The position numbers and the translations under genes were made by a program. The notes beneath the pieces are model-generated. The model worked only from the letters and a program-made list of their open reading frames with translations, did not search any database and was not told where the DNA came from. Below, piece by piece: positions 7,887 to 16,857 of a DNA stretch of 64,000 nucleotides (the stretch's first letter is position 1; each line of letters begins with the position of its first letter). The stretch comes from Microbulbifer sp. SAOS-129_SWC (GTDB taxonomy: Bacteria > Pseudomonadota > Gammaproteobacteria > Pseudomonadales > Cellvibrionaceae). The stretch is from NCBI RefSeq assembly GCF_039696035.1, contig NZ_CP155567.1, positions 1,917,001-1,981,000 on the forward strand. Reading direction: 5' to 3'.

Positions 7887-10286
7887 ATGTCGGGTTGGAG
7901 AGTACGGATTCTCTCTGGGGTTCTTGTAGCGGTATTGGCGATATTGATCGGTGGCGGCTGGTACGGGTACGAGAAGCTGCCACGAGTCCCGGGCGCCCCC
8001 GAGGCGCCGGTCATGGGTGTGCCCGCTGGCTCCCTGCAACACCTGCCGCGCCCGGCCTATTCCGGGCAGCATCCGCGTACCATGAAGCGCCCGCCAGAAT
8101 ACTTCCCGTTCCCATTGGCGCCGGGAGAAGTTGGTCCCACCGAAACCCTGTTTGCCGGCCCCTCTACCTATCCCTTTTACTGCGGCCACAATAGCGTCAC
8201 CGGGGAGCAGCCTCTGATCGATAACCAGAAAGGCATCGGCGTGCCGGTGTTCGCACTGGATGAAGAGGGCAACCGAACCAAGGAAATCCTCGGCTATAGC
8301 CGCGACTGCAGCCACCCGACCCGGGTCAGTTACCTCTACCGCAGCGTCACTGATGGCGATTTCCATCCGCTCGACGAAGCCAACGGCGATATCGACCAGG
8401 TTACCGTCAATGGTAAGACCACCGATTTCGTGGTGCGTCTGGAAACCGGCACTATCGATCGTTTTTTCTATGCCATCGCGGTGCTCAAGGGGCGCGGTGA
8501 AACGGCGCAGCACCCGAGCCCCAGTAACTGGAATCGCCGCCTGATCTATCAGTTCCGCGGGGGTGTTGGTATCGGTCGACGCCAGGGGGATATCAGCGAA
8601 GGCGATATCATCGGGCGCCGTGTCGACCAGCTGGCGCGTGGCTATGCGGTTGTTTACTCTACCGCCAACCAGACCGGCATTCACTACAACATCTGGTTGG
8701 CGGAAGATGCGGCGCGCCGGGTGAAGAAACAGTTTGTTGCTCTCTACGGCGAGCCGCTGTACACCGTCGGCGTCGGTGGTTCCGGTGGTGCGATCCAGCA
8801 ATACCTGCTGGCCCAGAACGCGCCGGGGCTGTTGGATGCGGCGATCCCCCTCTACTCCTACCCGGATATGATCACCCAGACCATATACGTGTTCGACTGC
8901 GAGCCGCTGGAATACTTCTTTGACGTGGTGGACGGGAACAACCCGCGCTGGCAAAAGCCGGAGCAGCGCACCCTGGTCGAGGGCCTGGCCGCCAGTAGCA
9001 AGGTAGAAAGCCGCTTCCGGCTGCTGGAAAAGGCTGCTGCGCTGTTCGATGGGCGCTACCGTCATGTTGCCGATGGTGCTACGGAATGTACCGAGGGCTG
9101 GCGCGGGTTGGTGCCGCTGGTGAACAACCCGCGCTTTGTACATTTCGCCAAGGACTACGCCGACGATATTGCCGCGAAAACCCATTGGTCGCACTGGGAG
9201 GATCTGCGCCAGTTCTACGGTGCCGGGGATTCCGGCTATGCCAACAGTACCTGGGACAACGAGGGGGTGCAGTACGGTCTGCAGGCGCTGGTAGATGACA
9301 AAATCTCGGTGGATACCTTCCTCAAGATGAACGCCACGATTGGCGGCTGGAAGGATCCGATCAACCAGAATGACGAACGGCTCTGGTTCATGAACGGCAA
9401 CCTGTTCCCGATGCAGCTATCGGTGTGGAGCGATCAGAACCTGAATCTGGGCAGCCTCGACCGCCCGGCGCCGCGCACCCGCGCCAGCACCGAGGCCATC
9501 GAGGGCATCTATCGCTCCGGCCACGTTTTCCTGGGGGATGTGGAGATCCCGATCATCGATCTGCGCCACTACCTGGATGGCGATCTGAATATGCACCACG
9601 CGTCTGCATCCTTTTCCACCCGCGAACGTATCCGCCGGGCGCGCGGCCACTTTGACAACCAGCTGATCTGGGTTGCCAACAAAAACTATACCCCGCTGGA
9701 CGAGGCCCTCGACACGATCGACCGCTGGATGCAGAACATCATCGAAAACCCGAAAGCCGGCGTCGCCGCCAATCGCCCGGTAGACGCCAGCGACGAGTGT
9801 TTCGACCGCGAAGGCAATGTGATTGCCGCGGGCCCAGACGTGTGGAACGGCGCCTGGAATAACAAGCCCACCGGCGCGTGCATGCAGCAATACCCGATTT
9901 ACAGCACTTCCCGCCAGGTAGCCGGAGCGCCGATTACCGGCGATGTGTTCAAGTGTGCACTGCAGCCTGTGGAGCAGGCGCTGCGCAACGGCCTGTACGG
10001 CGACCAGGCGGAGGGGATCGCAGCGCATATCGACGACATGCAGCGCATTTTCCCTACCGGCGTCTGTAACTACAATCAGCCGGACCTGGCCCGGCCCCGG
10101 GAGGCGCTGATACCCGGCACCAAACCGGTGGAGATTGCCGGCCAGATGATTGCCCCGGACTACCGTCAGCCGGTTAAGGGGCTGGCCAGCGACAAGGGTG
10201 ATCGGTCCGGGGACGAGGCTCCGTCGATGCCGGTCTCCCTGCCCGAAGAGAGTGATTCGACGCAGGTAGGCCATCGAACCGAGTAA
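7887..10286 (+). CDS. Membrane-anchored or secreted DUF6351-like alpha/beta-hydrolase-type protein
   Basis: A protein of about 799 aa with one N-terminal hydrophobic segment (about residues 8-26), followed by a large exported part. I prefer ATG 7887, which has GGAG nine bases upstream, to the in-frame GTG at 7875. The motif GVGGSGGAIQQYLL (about residue 290) looks like the nucleophile elbow of an alpha/beta hydrolase (GxSxG). Downstream segments such as IPIIDLRHYLDGDLNMHHA could supply the acid and histidine. The overall pattern resembles DUF6351 proteins of marine gammaproteobacteria, whose substrate is unknown to me. It is flanked by the cysC terminator and the tRNA promoter, so it appears to be monocistronic. 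The family call is from memory; treat the enzymatic role as probable only. Confidence 0.6.
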   Translation: MSGWRVRILSGVLVAVLAILIGGGWYGYEKLPRVPGAPEAPVMGVPAGSLQHLPRPAYSGQHPRTMKRPPEYFPFPLAPGEVGPTETLFAGPSTYPFYCGHNSVTGEQPLIDNQKGIGVPVFALDEEGNRTKEILGYSRDCSHPTRVSYLYRSVTDGDFHPLDEANGDIDQVTVNGKTTDFVVRLETGTIDRFFYAIAVLKGRGETAQHPSPSNWNRRLIYQFRGGVGIGRRQGDISEGDIIGRRVDQLARGYAVVYSTANQTGIHYNIWLAEDAARRVKKQFVALYGEPLYTVGVGGSGGAIQQYLLAQNAPGLLDAAIPLYSYPDMITQTIYVFDCEPLEYFFDVVDGNNPRWQKPEQRTLVEGLAASSKVESRFRLLEKAAALFDGRYRHVADGATECTEGWRGLVPLVNNPRFVHFAKDYADDIAAKTHWSHWEDLRQFYGAGDSGYANSTWDNEGVQYGLQALVDDKISVDTFLKMNATIGGWKDPINQNDERLWFMNGNLFPMQLSVWSDQNLNLGSLDRPAPRTRASTEAIEGIYRSGHVFLGDVEIPIIDLRHYLDGDLNMHHASASFSTRERIRRARGHFDNQLIWVANKNYTPLDEALDTIDRWMQNIIENPKAGVAANRPVDASDECFDREGNVIAAGPDVWNGAWNNKPTGACMQQYPIYSTSRQVAGAPITGDVFKCALQPVEQALRNGLYGDQAEGIAAHIDDMQRIFPTGVCNYNQPDLARPREALIPGTKPVEIAGQMIAPDYRQPVKGLASDKGDRSGDEAPSMPVSLPEESDSTQVGHRTE

Positions 10287-10305
10287 ATTTTTGGCGCCTG
10301 TTTTA

Positions 10306-10333
10306 TTGACACTCGACCCGAATCCGGTATGAT
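10306..10333 (+). promoter_or_regulatory. Sigma-70 promoter of tRNA-Val/Asp operon
   Basis: A perfect -35 TTGACA (10306-10311), a 16-bp spacer and a -10 TATGAT (10328-10333). It is followed by a GC-rich stretch (TCGCGTCGC) resembling the discriminator of stringently controlled stable-RNA promoters. The first tRNA starts 40 bases downstream. Confidence 0.85.
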
Positions 10334-10372
10334 TCGCGTCGCTCGAGGGGCAAGGCCCCCGACCATGAAAAT

Positions 10373-10448
10373 GGGTGGTTAGCTCAGTTGGTAGAGCGGC
10401 GCCCTTACAAGGCGTAGGTCACAGGTTCGACCCCTGTACCACCCACCA
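10373..10448 (+). tRNA. tRNA-Val (anticodon TAC)
   Basis: A complete 76-nt cloverleaf. Acceptor GGGTGGT pairs with ACCACCC, the D-arm contains AGCTCAGTTGGTAGAGC, the anticodon TAC is at 10406-10408, the T-loop is TTCGACC, and CCA is encoded. It is the first gene of a two-tRNA operon. Confidence 0.97.
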
Positions 10449-10475
10449 CTTTCCGCTGGAAAGTGTGCCTACCGC

Positions 10476-10552
10476 GGACCGGTAGTTCAGTTGGTTAGAA
10501 TGCCGGCCTGTCACGCCGGAGGTCGCGGGTTCGAGTCCCGTCCGGTCCGCCA
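10476..10552 (+). tRNA. tRNA-Asp (anticodon GTC)
   Basis: A complete 77-nt cloverleaf. Acceptor GGACCGG pairs with CCGGTCC, discriminator G, encoded CCA, anticodon GTC at 10510-10512, T-loop TTCGAGT. It follows tRNA-Val by 27 bases and is closed by a strong hairpin. Confidence 0.97.
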
Positions 10553-10596
10553 TATACGAAAAAGGCCCACACGAAAGTGTGGGCCTTTTTCGTATA
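10553..10596 (+). terminator. tRNA operon terminator (20-bp perfect hairpin)
   Basis: A perfect 20-bp inverted repeat (10553-10572 and 10577-10596) closed by a GAAA tetraloop. The T-tract sits inside the 3' arm. The A-tract and T-tract symmetry means it could terminate transcription from both directions. Confidence 0.9.
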
Positions 10597-10610
10597 TGCG
10601 GGTCGCGGGT

Positions 10611-10850
10611 GACAAAATTGTTTGGAACAATTTTGGACGCCGAAGGCGCCCGGAGGGTGAGGGCCAGGACGGCCCGAATCACTGCCCCCCGTTCGACAAA
10701 ATTGTCGGGAACAATTTTGGACGCAGCAGCACAGCGGAGGCGCCCGCAGGGCGAGGGCCATGGACAAATCCGCCGGGAGCGATTTGGGCAGCTTCAGCTG
10801 GCCGAAGGCCGAGCCACAGGGATGTGGCGAGTCATTGCCCGAGTCAGTCT
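10611..10850. repeat. Three degenerate intergenic repeats with internal hairpins
   Basis: Unit A (from 10611) and unit B (from 10695) share about 28 of 30 bases over GACAAAATTGT...ACAATTTTGGACGC. Unit C (from 10763, GACAAATCCGCCGGGAGCGA) is diverged. Each is followed by a related GC-rich tail (GGCGCCCG.AGGG.GAGGGCC, or in C a GGCCGAG...GTCATTGCCCGAG variant). In A, CAAAATTGTT (10613-10622) pairs perfectly with AACAATTTTG (10626-10635); B has a 9-bp version (10697-10705 with 10711-10719). The spacing is 84 and 68 bases. They resemble dispersed intergenic repeats. No gene is supported between the tRNA terminator and base 10967. Confidence 0.7.
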
Positions 10851-10967
10851 CGTCCGGGACAGGCAAAAAACAAAATCCGCAGAGGCGAACTTTCGCCATC
10901 CTCTCGCAGCACGGGCCGCGGCGATCCGATACAATCAGCCCCACCCATTACCGAACCCTGAAAACCC

Positions 10968-11930
10968 GTGCGTCCACGCTACCTCACAAGCCTCAATCTC
11001 CAGCAATTCTACGAAGCCGCCTGCGACATCCCCTACCAGAAAATCGATTCCGATCTCTTCCCCGGCATAGAGCTTTGGATCCGCCGCGACGACCTGCTCG
11101 ACCCGCTGATCTCCGGCAACAAAGCTTACAAGTTGATCTACAACCTGATCGAGGCACAGGAGCGGGGTGCGGATACGCTGATTACCTGTGGTGGGGCCTG
11201 GTCCAACCATATCCATGCGACGGCCGCGGCCGGTGCGCGCTTCGGGTTCAAGACGATCGGCATCATTCGGGGGGAGCGTCCTCCAGTGCTGAGTGCCACT
11301 CTGCAAGATGCGGAGCGCTTCGGGATGAGGCTGCATTTTGTCCCGCGGGAAGCTTATCGGTTGCGGTATTCCCAGGAATTCCTGAACGTATTGGGGCTCG
11401 ATGCGCCCGGGAAGATTTATATTCCGGAAGGAGGCGCCAATTTGGCCGGCGCTGAGGGCGTAAAGTTGCTGGGAGAGGTGCTGGTCAAAACGAGCCCCGT
11501 TTCATTTGACGAGTGCTGGCTGGCTTGCGGCACGGGACTGACCTTGGGGGCCTTATCTGGCGCGCTGCGATCGAATGGCGCGCGACTGGTCGGTATTCCG
11601 GTGTTGAAGGATGGAGGGAGTGCCGAACGGCACGCGAGGAACTGGCGGAGCCGCCGGCCCGGGCCTGGCGCGCACATGTCCGTCCTGGCGGGCGCTCACT
11701 GTGGAGGTTATGCGAAATACCCTGACTACCTGGCGGAGTTCCAGCGCGTATTTGAGGGGGGTTCCGGTATTCCCCTTGACCCGGTGTACACAGCAAAGGT
11801 GGCTTTTGCGCTATGTAATCGAGCGCTTGCCAGTGGCGCATTGGGGGGGCGGTTTCTCCTGTTACACACCGGGGGGTTGCAGGGGTGGAGAGGGTTGGTT
11901 AAAAAACGTTCAAATGCCTTTCAGCGTTGA
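10968..11930 (+). CDS. PLP-dependent ACC deaminase/D-cysteine desulfhydrase family protein
   Basis: A 320-aa fold-type II PLP enzyme. The start region (LWIRRDDLLDPLISGNKAYKL) carries the conserved SGNK lysine (about residue 52) that binds PLP. CGGAWSNHIHATAAAG, IPEGGANLAGAEG, ACGTGLTLGALSGAL and GGYAKYPDYL are also typical. Members deaminate 1-aminocyclopropane-1-carboxylate or release H2S from D-cysteine; gammaproteobacterial copies are often just annotated as a pyridoxal-dependent deaminase. I cannot separate these activities by eye. The start is a GTG. It appears to be transcribed alone and precedes the polysaccharide locus by about 100 bases. Confidence 0.8.
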   Translation: MRPRYLTSLNLQQFYEAACDIPYQKIDSDLFPGIELWIRRDDLLDPLISGNKAYKLIYNLIEAQERGADTLITCGGAWSNHIHATAAAGARFGFKTIGIIRGERPPVLSATLQDAERFGMRLHFVPREAYRLRYSQEFLNVLGLDAPGKIYIPEGGANLAGAEGVKLLGEVLVKTSPVSFDECWLACGTGLTLGALSGALRSNGARLVGIPVLKDGGSAERHARNWRSRRPGPGAHMSVLAGAHCGGYAKYPDYLAEFQRVFEGGSGIPLDPVYTAKVAFALCNRALASGALGGRFLLLHTGGLQGWRGLVKKRSNAFQR

Positions 11931-11992
11931 ATGGTTATTCGACGCAGGGGAGGGGTTGATGCATAATCTCACGCTGACAGAATGATGAAAAA

Positions 11993-12002
11993 GTAGCGTT
12001 AG
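11993..12002 (+). promoter_or_regulatory. ops-like element in rfbA leader
   Basis: GTAGCGTTAG 25 bases before rfbA matches the core (GTAGCGT) of the ops element that recruits the antiterminator RfaH to long polysaccharide operons. The same 10-mer recurs at 23966-23975. Only the core matches; the GGC before it in classical ops is absent here. Confidence 0.35.
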
Positions 12003-12026
12003 CAAACACGCGTTAGGGGGTGAAAA

Positions 12027-12905
12027 TTGCGCAAGGGGATTATTCTTGCCGGCGGGACAGGCAGCCGGCTATATCCTTTGACCAGGGCAATCAGTAAGCA
12101 GCTGATACCGATTTACGACAAGCCCATGATTTACTACCCGCTGACGACGCTGATGCTGGCGGGTATCCGCGATATTCTGATTATCTCGACGCCACAGGAT
12201 ATGCCGGCATTTCAGAGCCTGCTCGGCTCGGGTGACGCCTGGGGTCTCAATCTTACCTACGCCGAACAGCCTTCCCCTGATGGACTCGCCCAGGCCTTCA
12301 TCATTGGAGAGTCTTTTATCGGCGATGAAAGCTGCGCATTGGTATTAGGTGACAACATCTTTTATTCCCATGACTTCATGGGGTTGCTCCAGCGCGCGAC
12401 AGAAAAGGAGTCCGGCGCTACTGTATTCGGCTATCACGTCAACGACCCCAGAGTCTACGGCGTTGTAGAGTTCGACGATCAGGGTAAGGCGCTGTCGATT
12501 GAAGAGAAGCCGCAAAGCCCGAAGTCCAAATACGCAGTGACCGGATTATATTTCTACGATAATCAGGTCATTGATATTGCCAAGTCGATCGTGCCTTCAC
12601 CTCGCGGAGAGTTGGAGATTACCGACGTCAACCGCGCATATCTCGAAGCGGGCAATCTCGCAGTAGAGGTTATGGGGCGCGGTGCCGCATGGCTGGATAC
12701 TGGCACCCACGATAATCTGCTGGCTGCGAATCATTTTGTGCAGACTATCGAAGCGAGGCAGGGCCTGAAAATAGCCTGCCCCGAGGAGGTTGCCTACCGC
12801 ATGGGGTATATCGGCGCTGAGCAAATGCAAAAGTTGGCGCAGCCGCTACTGAAAAGTGGTTATGGCGAATATCTTCTGCAGGTACTTGAAGCTAAAGTTT
12901 TTTAA
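12027..12905 (+). CDS. rfbA: Glucose-1-phosphate thymidylyltransferase
   Basis: RmlA condenses dTTP with glucose-1-phosphate to dTDP-glucose, the first step of dTDP-L-rhamnose synthesis in the cytosol. At 292 aa it has the normal length. It begins [20 protein letters not shown] (nucleotide-binding signature), followed by [16 protein letters not shown], and has [12 protein letters not shown] and FIEE-type segments later. The start must be TTG 12027, because an in-frame stop lies two codons upstream; GGGGG eight bases before it serves as ribosome site. It is the first gene of rfbA-C-D-B. An ops-like sequence is in its leader. Confidence 0.97.
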   Translation: MRKGIILAGGTGSRLYPLTRAISKQLIPIYDKPMIYYPLTTLMLAGIRDILIISTPQDMPAFQSLLGSGDAWGLNLTYAEQPSPDGLAQAFIIGESFIGDESCALVLGDNIFYSHDFMGLLQRATEKESGATVFGYHVNDPRVYGVVEFDDQGKALSIEEKPQSPKSKYAVTGLYFYDNQVIDIAKSIVPSPRGELEITDVNRAYLEAGNLAVEVMGRGAAWLDTGTHDNLLAANHFVQTIEARQGLKIACPEEVAYRMGYIGAEQMQKLAQPLLKSGYGEYLLQVLEAKVF

Positions 12906-12907
12906 TT

Positions 12908-13465
12908 ATGGATGTACTTGATACCTCTATTCCCGAGGTGAAAATACTTGAGCCAAAAGTGTTTGGCGATGAGCGCGGTTTTTTTATGGAAACGTTCCGC
13001 GACGCATGGTTTCGTGAGCAGGTAGCGGAAGTAACCTTTGTTCAGGACAACCATTCGCGCTCAAGCCACGGAATACTCAGGGGGCTTCACTACCAGTCTG
13101 AGCAGACCCAAGGGAAACTGGTCAGGGTTGTCGAAGGTGAAGTCTTCGATGTGGCAGTAGACATGCGCCAGGGCTCGCCGACATTCGGCCAGTGGGCCGG
13201 GGCATATCTTTCGGCAGAAAATCGTCGGCAATTGTGGGTTCCCGCCGGATTTGCCCACGGTTTTTATGTCACGTCGGAATTTGCAGAGTTTGTCTACAAA
13301 TGCACGGATTACTACCATCCGCAGAGCGAATACAGTCTTCAATGGAATGACCCGGACGTCGGTATTGATTGGCCCCTTGGCACGGACTCTGAGCCGCGCC
13401 TGTCAGAAAAAGACCTGAATGGCCTCTCACTGGCAGATGCTCCGAGGCTTCCTTATGAGCGCTGA
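12908..13465 (+). CDS. rfbC: dTDP-4-dehydrorhamnose 3,5-epimerase
   Basis: RmlC epimerises C3 and C5 of dTDP-4-keto-6-deoxyglucose, the third step of rhamnose nucleotide synthesis. The 185-aa cupin shows the signature DNHSRSSHGILRGLHYQ (catalytic His), GKLVRVVEGEVFDVAVD and PAGFAHGFYVTSE. It starts 2 bases after rfbA and its end overlaps the start of rfbD, so the genes are translationally coupled. Confidence 0.97.
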   Translation: MDVLDTSIPEVKILEPKVFGDERGFFMETFRDAWFREQVAEVTFVQDNHSRSSHGILRGLHYQSEQTQGKLVRVVEGEVFDVAVDMRQGSPTFGQWAGAYLSAENRRQLWVPAGFAHGFYVTSEFAEFVYKCTDYYHPQSEYSLQWNDPDVGIDWPLGTDSEPRLSEKDLNGLSLADAPRLPYER

Positions 13466-14381
13466 TAAACGCAGGGCATTGGTATTCGGTAAAAACGGGC
13501 AGCTGGCCCGGGAGTTGGTTCGAACACTGCCCGCGGAATGGTCGGTTTCTGCGCTGGGACGCAACGAGGTGAATCTGCTCGATCAGGCTTCCGTCGCCGA
13601 TGCTATTGCATCAGTTCGCCCGGATCTGGTCATCAACGCGGCGGCTTACACGGCAGTCGATCAAGCGGAAAGCCAAGAGGCGGAGGCCTATGAACTCAAT
13701 CAGAAATCGATTGAGCATATTGCTGCGTCTTTGCAGGAGCAGCCGGGCGGCGCACTGATACATGTGTCGACAGATTTCGTTTTTGATGGCAAGCAGTCCC
13801 GTCCATATACGGCTGCGGACCAGACTAACCCCATGAGTGTCTACGGTGCGAGTAAGCTTGCGGGCGAACGTGCCGTTTTGGAAGCGGGATTGCCCAGCAG
13901 CCTGATCATGCGCACTTCCTGGGTTTACTCGAGCTTTGGGCAGAATTTCGTCAAAACCATGTTACGCCTGATGGCCGATCCTGCCCGCAATGAGTTGAAC
14001 GTTATTTACGATCAGATCGGTACTCCGACCTGGGCCCGCTCTCTCGCAGAAGCGGTATGGGCTGCCGGTTTATGCCTTGTCGATGGTCGCTGTGCTTCCA
14101 ACCCCGCAATATTTCACTGGTCCGATGCCGGAGTCGCGTCCTGGTATGACTTTGCCATCGCGATTCAAGAGCTCGCGTTCGAGAGGGGGCTGCTCGACCG
14201 AAAGATCCCGGTAAACCCGATTCCACAATCAGATTACCCGTTACCAGCAGCTCGCCCCGCTTTCAGTGTCATGGATAAATCAGCGTTTGAGCGCACATTT
14301 GATTTCCGAACAAAGCACTGGCGTGCCCAGTTGTCAGCCATGCTGGATGAGCTGAAGGTTGCGGTAGAACAAAATAGTTGA
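13455..14381 (+). CDS. rfbD: dTDP-4-dehydrorhamnose reductase
   Basis: RmlD reduces the 4-keto group with NAD(P)H to give dTDP-L-rhamnose. I place the start at ATG 13455 (MSADKRRALVFGKNGQLARE). It overlaps rfbC by 11 bases and puts the Rossmann GxxGxxG motif at the N-terminus. The 12 residues of open frame upstream are not needed. VSTDFVFDG and the YGASKLAGE (Tyr-x3-Lys) active-site motif are present. The length of 308 aa is typical. Confidence 0.96.
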   Translation: MSADKRRALVFGKNGQLARELVRTLPAEWSVSALGRNEVNLLDQASVADAIASVRPDLVINAAAYTAVDQAESQEAEAYELNQKSIEHIAASLQEQPGGALIHVSTDFVFDGKQSRPYTAADQTNPMSVYGASKLAGERAVLEAGLPSSLIMRTSWVYSSFGQNFVKTMLRLMADPARNELNVIYDQIGTPTWARSLAEAVWAAGLCLVDGRCASNPAIFHWSDAGVASWYDFAIAIQELAFERGLLDRKIPVNPIPQSDYPLPAARPAFSVMDKSAFERTFDFRTKHWRAQLSAMLDELKVAVEQNS

Positions 14382-14400
14382 TTACAGGTTTGAAAACCCC

Positions 14401-15498
14401 ATGAGCTCAGTGGAGACTACTTCGAAGTTACTGGTGACCGGTGGTGCCGGTTTTATCGGTGCAAATTTTGTCCATTACTGGTTGCGGCAACATCCGAATG
14501 ATACTGTTGTCGTTCTCGATGCGTTGACCTATGCCGGCAACCTGGCGAGCCTCGACCCGGTAAAAGCCAACTCAGAATTTCATTTTGTCCAAGGTGACAT
14601 CTGCGATACCGGGCTTGTGGAAGAGCTGCTTGTGAAGTACGAACTCGACACGATTGTACACTTTGCCGCGGAGTCCCACGTCGACCGTTCAATCACTGGG
14701 CCGGATGCTTTTATCGAGACCAATATCGTCGGTACACACAGCTTGCTCAAAGCTGCCAAAAAGGTCTGGTTGGACCTCCGCGCCGCAGATGGATTGCCTC
14801 CGCTGAAGCATCGGTTCCACCATGTCAGTACCGATGAGGTATATGGTACTCTGGCTCCAGAAGATCCTGCCTTTTCCGAAACGACAGCCTATGCACCGAA
14901 CTCTCCGTATTCGGCGAGTAAGGCGGCTTCAGATCACCTGGTGAGAGCGTATCACCATACTTATGGTCTGGAGGTCACGACTTCCAACTGTTCCAACAAT
15001 TACGGCCCGTACCACTTTCCGGAAAAGCTGATCCCGCTTATTGTCACCAATATCCTGCGGAATAGGCCCCTACCTGTATACGGAGATGGAAAGCAGGTTC
15101 GTGATTGGCTGTATGTGGAGGACCACGCCCGGGGTATCGAATTGGTACTGCAGCAGGGGCAGGTGGGAGAGAACTATAATATCGGCGGTCACAATGAGTG
15201 GCACAACATCGACATTGTGCATCTGGTTTGTGATTTGATGAATCAGGCATTTACCGAGCACCCGGAATTGCTCAAAAAATACCCTGAGGCGGAGCGAGCC
15301 GCAGAGGGTAAGTGCCAGTCACTCATTCAATATGTTACTGACCGGGCCGGTCACGACCGCCGTTACGCGATTGACGCGCGCAAAAGTCGGGAAGAGTTGG
15401 CCTATCAGCCCGCGGAAACCTTCGAATCGGGCATCCGAAAAACCATCGACTGGTATCTGGAAAATACCGACTGGTGGATCCCTCTCGTCACGGTCTGA
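14401..15498 (+). CDS. rfbB: dTDP-glucose 4,6-dehydratase
   Basis: RmlB forms dTDP-4-keto-6-deoxy-D-glucose, step two of the pathway. The 365-aa extended SDR has LLVTGGAGFIGANFVHYWL at the N-terminus (NAD site), HFAAESHVDRSI, STDEVYG, the active-site YSASKAASDHLV, and NNYGPYHFPEKLIP. It is the last of the four rml genes. The order A-C-D-B differs from the B-D-A-C order of enterobacteria. A 460-base gap follows, so the operon may end here. Confidence 0.97.
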   Translation: MSSVETTSKLLVTGGAGFIGANFVHYWLRQHPNDTVVVLDALTYAGNLASLDPVKANSEFHFVQGDICDTGLVEELLVKYELDTIVHFAAESHVDRSITGPDAFIETNIVGTHSLLKAAKKVWLDLRAADGLPPLKHRFHHVSTDEVYGTLAPEDPAFSETTAYAPNSPYSASKAASDHLVRAYHHTYGLEVTTSNCSNNYGPYHFPEKLIPLIVTNILRNRPLPVYGDGKQVRDWLYVEDHARGIELVLQQGQVGENYNIGGHNEWHNIDIVHLVCDLMNQAFTEHPELLKKYPEAERAAEGKCQSLIQYVTDRAGHDRRYAIDARKSREELAYQPAETFESGIRKTIDWYLENTDWWIPLVTV

Positions 15499-15958
15499 TC
15501 GACGAATTTCCCGCCGCTTGGGTCGCGGGTGATTGGAGCTGGAAGGGGGTCAATCGCCCGCCTCATTAAGAAACAGCAGGGAGCTTGAGTTGTATGAAAA
15601 TCCACCGAGTCAGAGCTGCGTCTGATGGTCTTTTAAGCACTGTCACGGCTCCCTGAGCTGCCAGGCTTCTCCCTAACTATTCAAGTGCCTAACAGGCGAT
15701 CTGCATTTAGGGGGAAGTTTCGGGCGTTATTACTTGTACCAAGAATGATAATTGCGTCACGCGGCTGACGGCCGTTACAATAGTAACTTGCTTTCAATTT
15801 AGTGAATTCGACTACAAGAAGTCACTGGGGCATACTTAAAATCTGCTGTCTGCGTTGGGGGCAGGGCAGATCAAAGCGGCAAGCTTTTAACATCAAAAGC
15901 GGTTAAAAATCAATCGAAACAGTTGGTCAAGCCCGGGTTCGGGCACCTTGGGGGAGCG
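15499..15958 (+). promoter_or_regulatory. Intergenic gap with candidate nadK promoter
   Basis: No gene is evident in this gap. A candidate promoter is TTGCGT (15752-15757), an 18-base spacer, and TACAAT (15776-15781), about 180 bases before nadK. I see no convincing Rho-independent terminator for the rml operon, and no ops-like element. Confidence 0.4.
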
Positions 15959-16831
15959 GTGTCGGAATTCCAAAATATCGGCCTGATTGGTCGAACCGAA
16001 AGTGATAGCGCCGTACTCTCGCTCAAACGCCTCATGGCCTTCCTTGAGCGGGAAGGTTTTTCCGTCATCCTTGAGCAAAATACCGCCAATGCCGTAGCGG
16101 ACAGTAAAACTCAGGTGTCCTCAAAAGGCAAGCTGGGTGAGCGCTGCGACCTCGTTATAGTAGTTGGCGGCGACGGTAGTCTCCTTGCTGCTGCCCGTGC
16201 ACTGGCCAAGTTCAGTGTTCCCCTGCTGGGAATCAACCGCGGTCGACTGGGTTTTCTCACCGATATTACGCCCGACGAAATTGAGCAAAAAGTGGGCGAA
16301 GTCTTGTCCGGCAAATATATGGCGGAAAGTCGTTTCCTGCTGGATATGTCTGTCACCCGCGATGGCAGAGCTATCGGCAAGGGTTCTGCGCTAAACGATG
16401 TGGTGGTGCACCCGGGTGAGTATCTTCGGATGATCGAATTCGATCTCCACATCGATGGGCAGTTTGTGTACACGCAGCGTTCCGACGGCCTGATTGTGTC
16501 CACCCCAACCGGCTCGACGGCCTATGCGCTTTCCGGTGGTGGCCCGATCATGCACCCAAAACTCGATGCCATCGCTGTAGTGCCGCTAAATCCTCATACG
16601 CTGAGTAGCCGCCCGATCGTGGTAGAAGGCAGCAGCGAATTCAAAATCATTATTGGCGAACACAACACTGTGCACTCCTACGTGACCTGCGATGGGCACG
16701 AGCAGGTGATTACGGAGCCTGGTGATGTCATTCGCATTCACAAGAAGCCCCATCGACTGACGCTGATTCACCCGCTTGATCACAACTTTTACGAGACCTG
16801 TCGCTCCAAGCTGAACTGGCAAAACAATTAA
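15959..16831 (+). CDS. nadK: NAD kinase
   Basis: It phosphorylates NAD to NADP in the cytosol. It contains VVGGDGSLLAAAR (the GGDGS motif, near residue 70), GINRGRLGFLTD, the NDVVVH segment and STPTGSTAYALSGGGPI, all diagnostic. I prefer GTG 15959 (VSEFQNIGLIGR) with GGGGGAG just before it, giving 290 aa; the frame is open for 12 further residues to an ATG. Its place between rml genes and manC is unusual. NADPH demand for nucleotide-sugar reduction could justify this, but it may be chance. The next gene, manC, starts 26 bases later and is probably co-transcribed. Confidence 0.95.
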   Translation: MSEFQNIGLIGRTESDSAVLSLKRLMAFLEREGFSVILEQNTANAVADSKTQVSSKGKLGERCDLVIVVGGDGSLLAAARALAKFSVPLLGINRGRLGFLTDITPDEIEQKVGEVLSGKYMAESRFLLDMSVTRDGRAIGKGSALNDVVVHPGEYLRMIEFDLHIDGQFVYTQRSDGLIVSTPTGSTAYALSGGGPIMHPKLDAIAVVPLNPHTLSSRPIVVEGSSEFKIIIGEHNTVHSYVTCDGHEQVITEPGDVIRIHKKPHRLTLIHPLDHNFYETCRSKLNWQNN

Positions 16832-16857
16832 AAGAAAGATTGAGGTAGATATTTACA

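Noticed and set aside
10491..10961. 156-aa open frame starting in tRNA-Asp
   Set aside because: It runs through the tRNA, its terminator and the intergenic repeats; the repeated DKIV.NNFG in translation comes from the DNA repeat.
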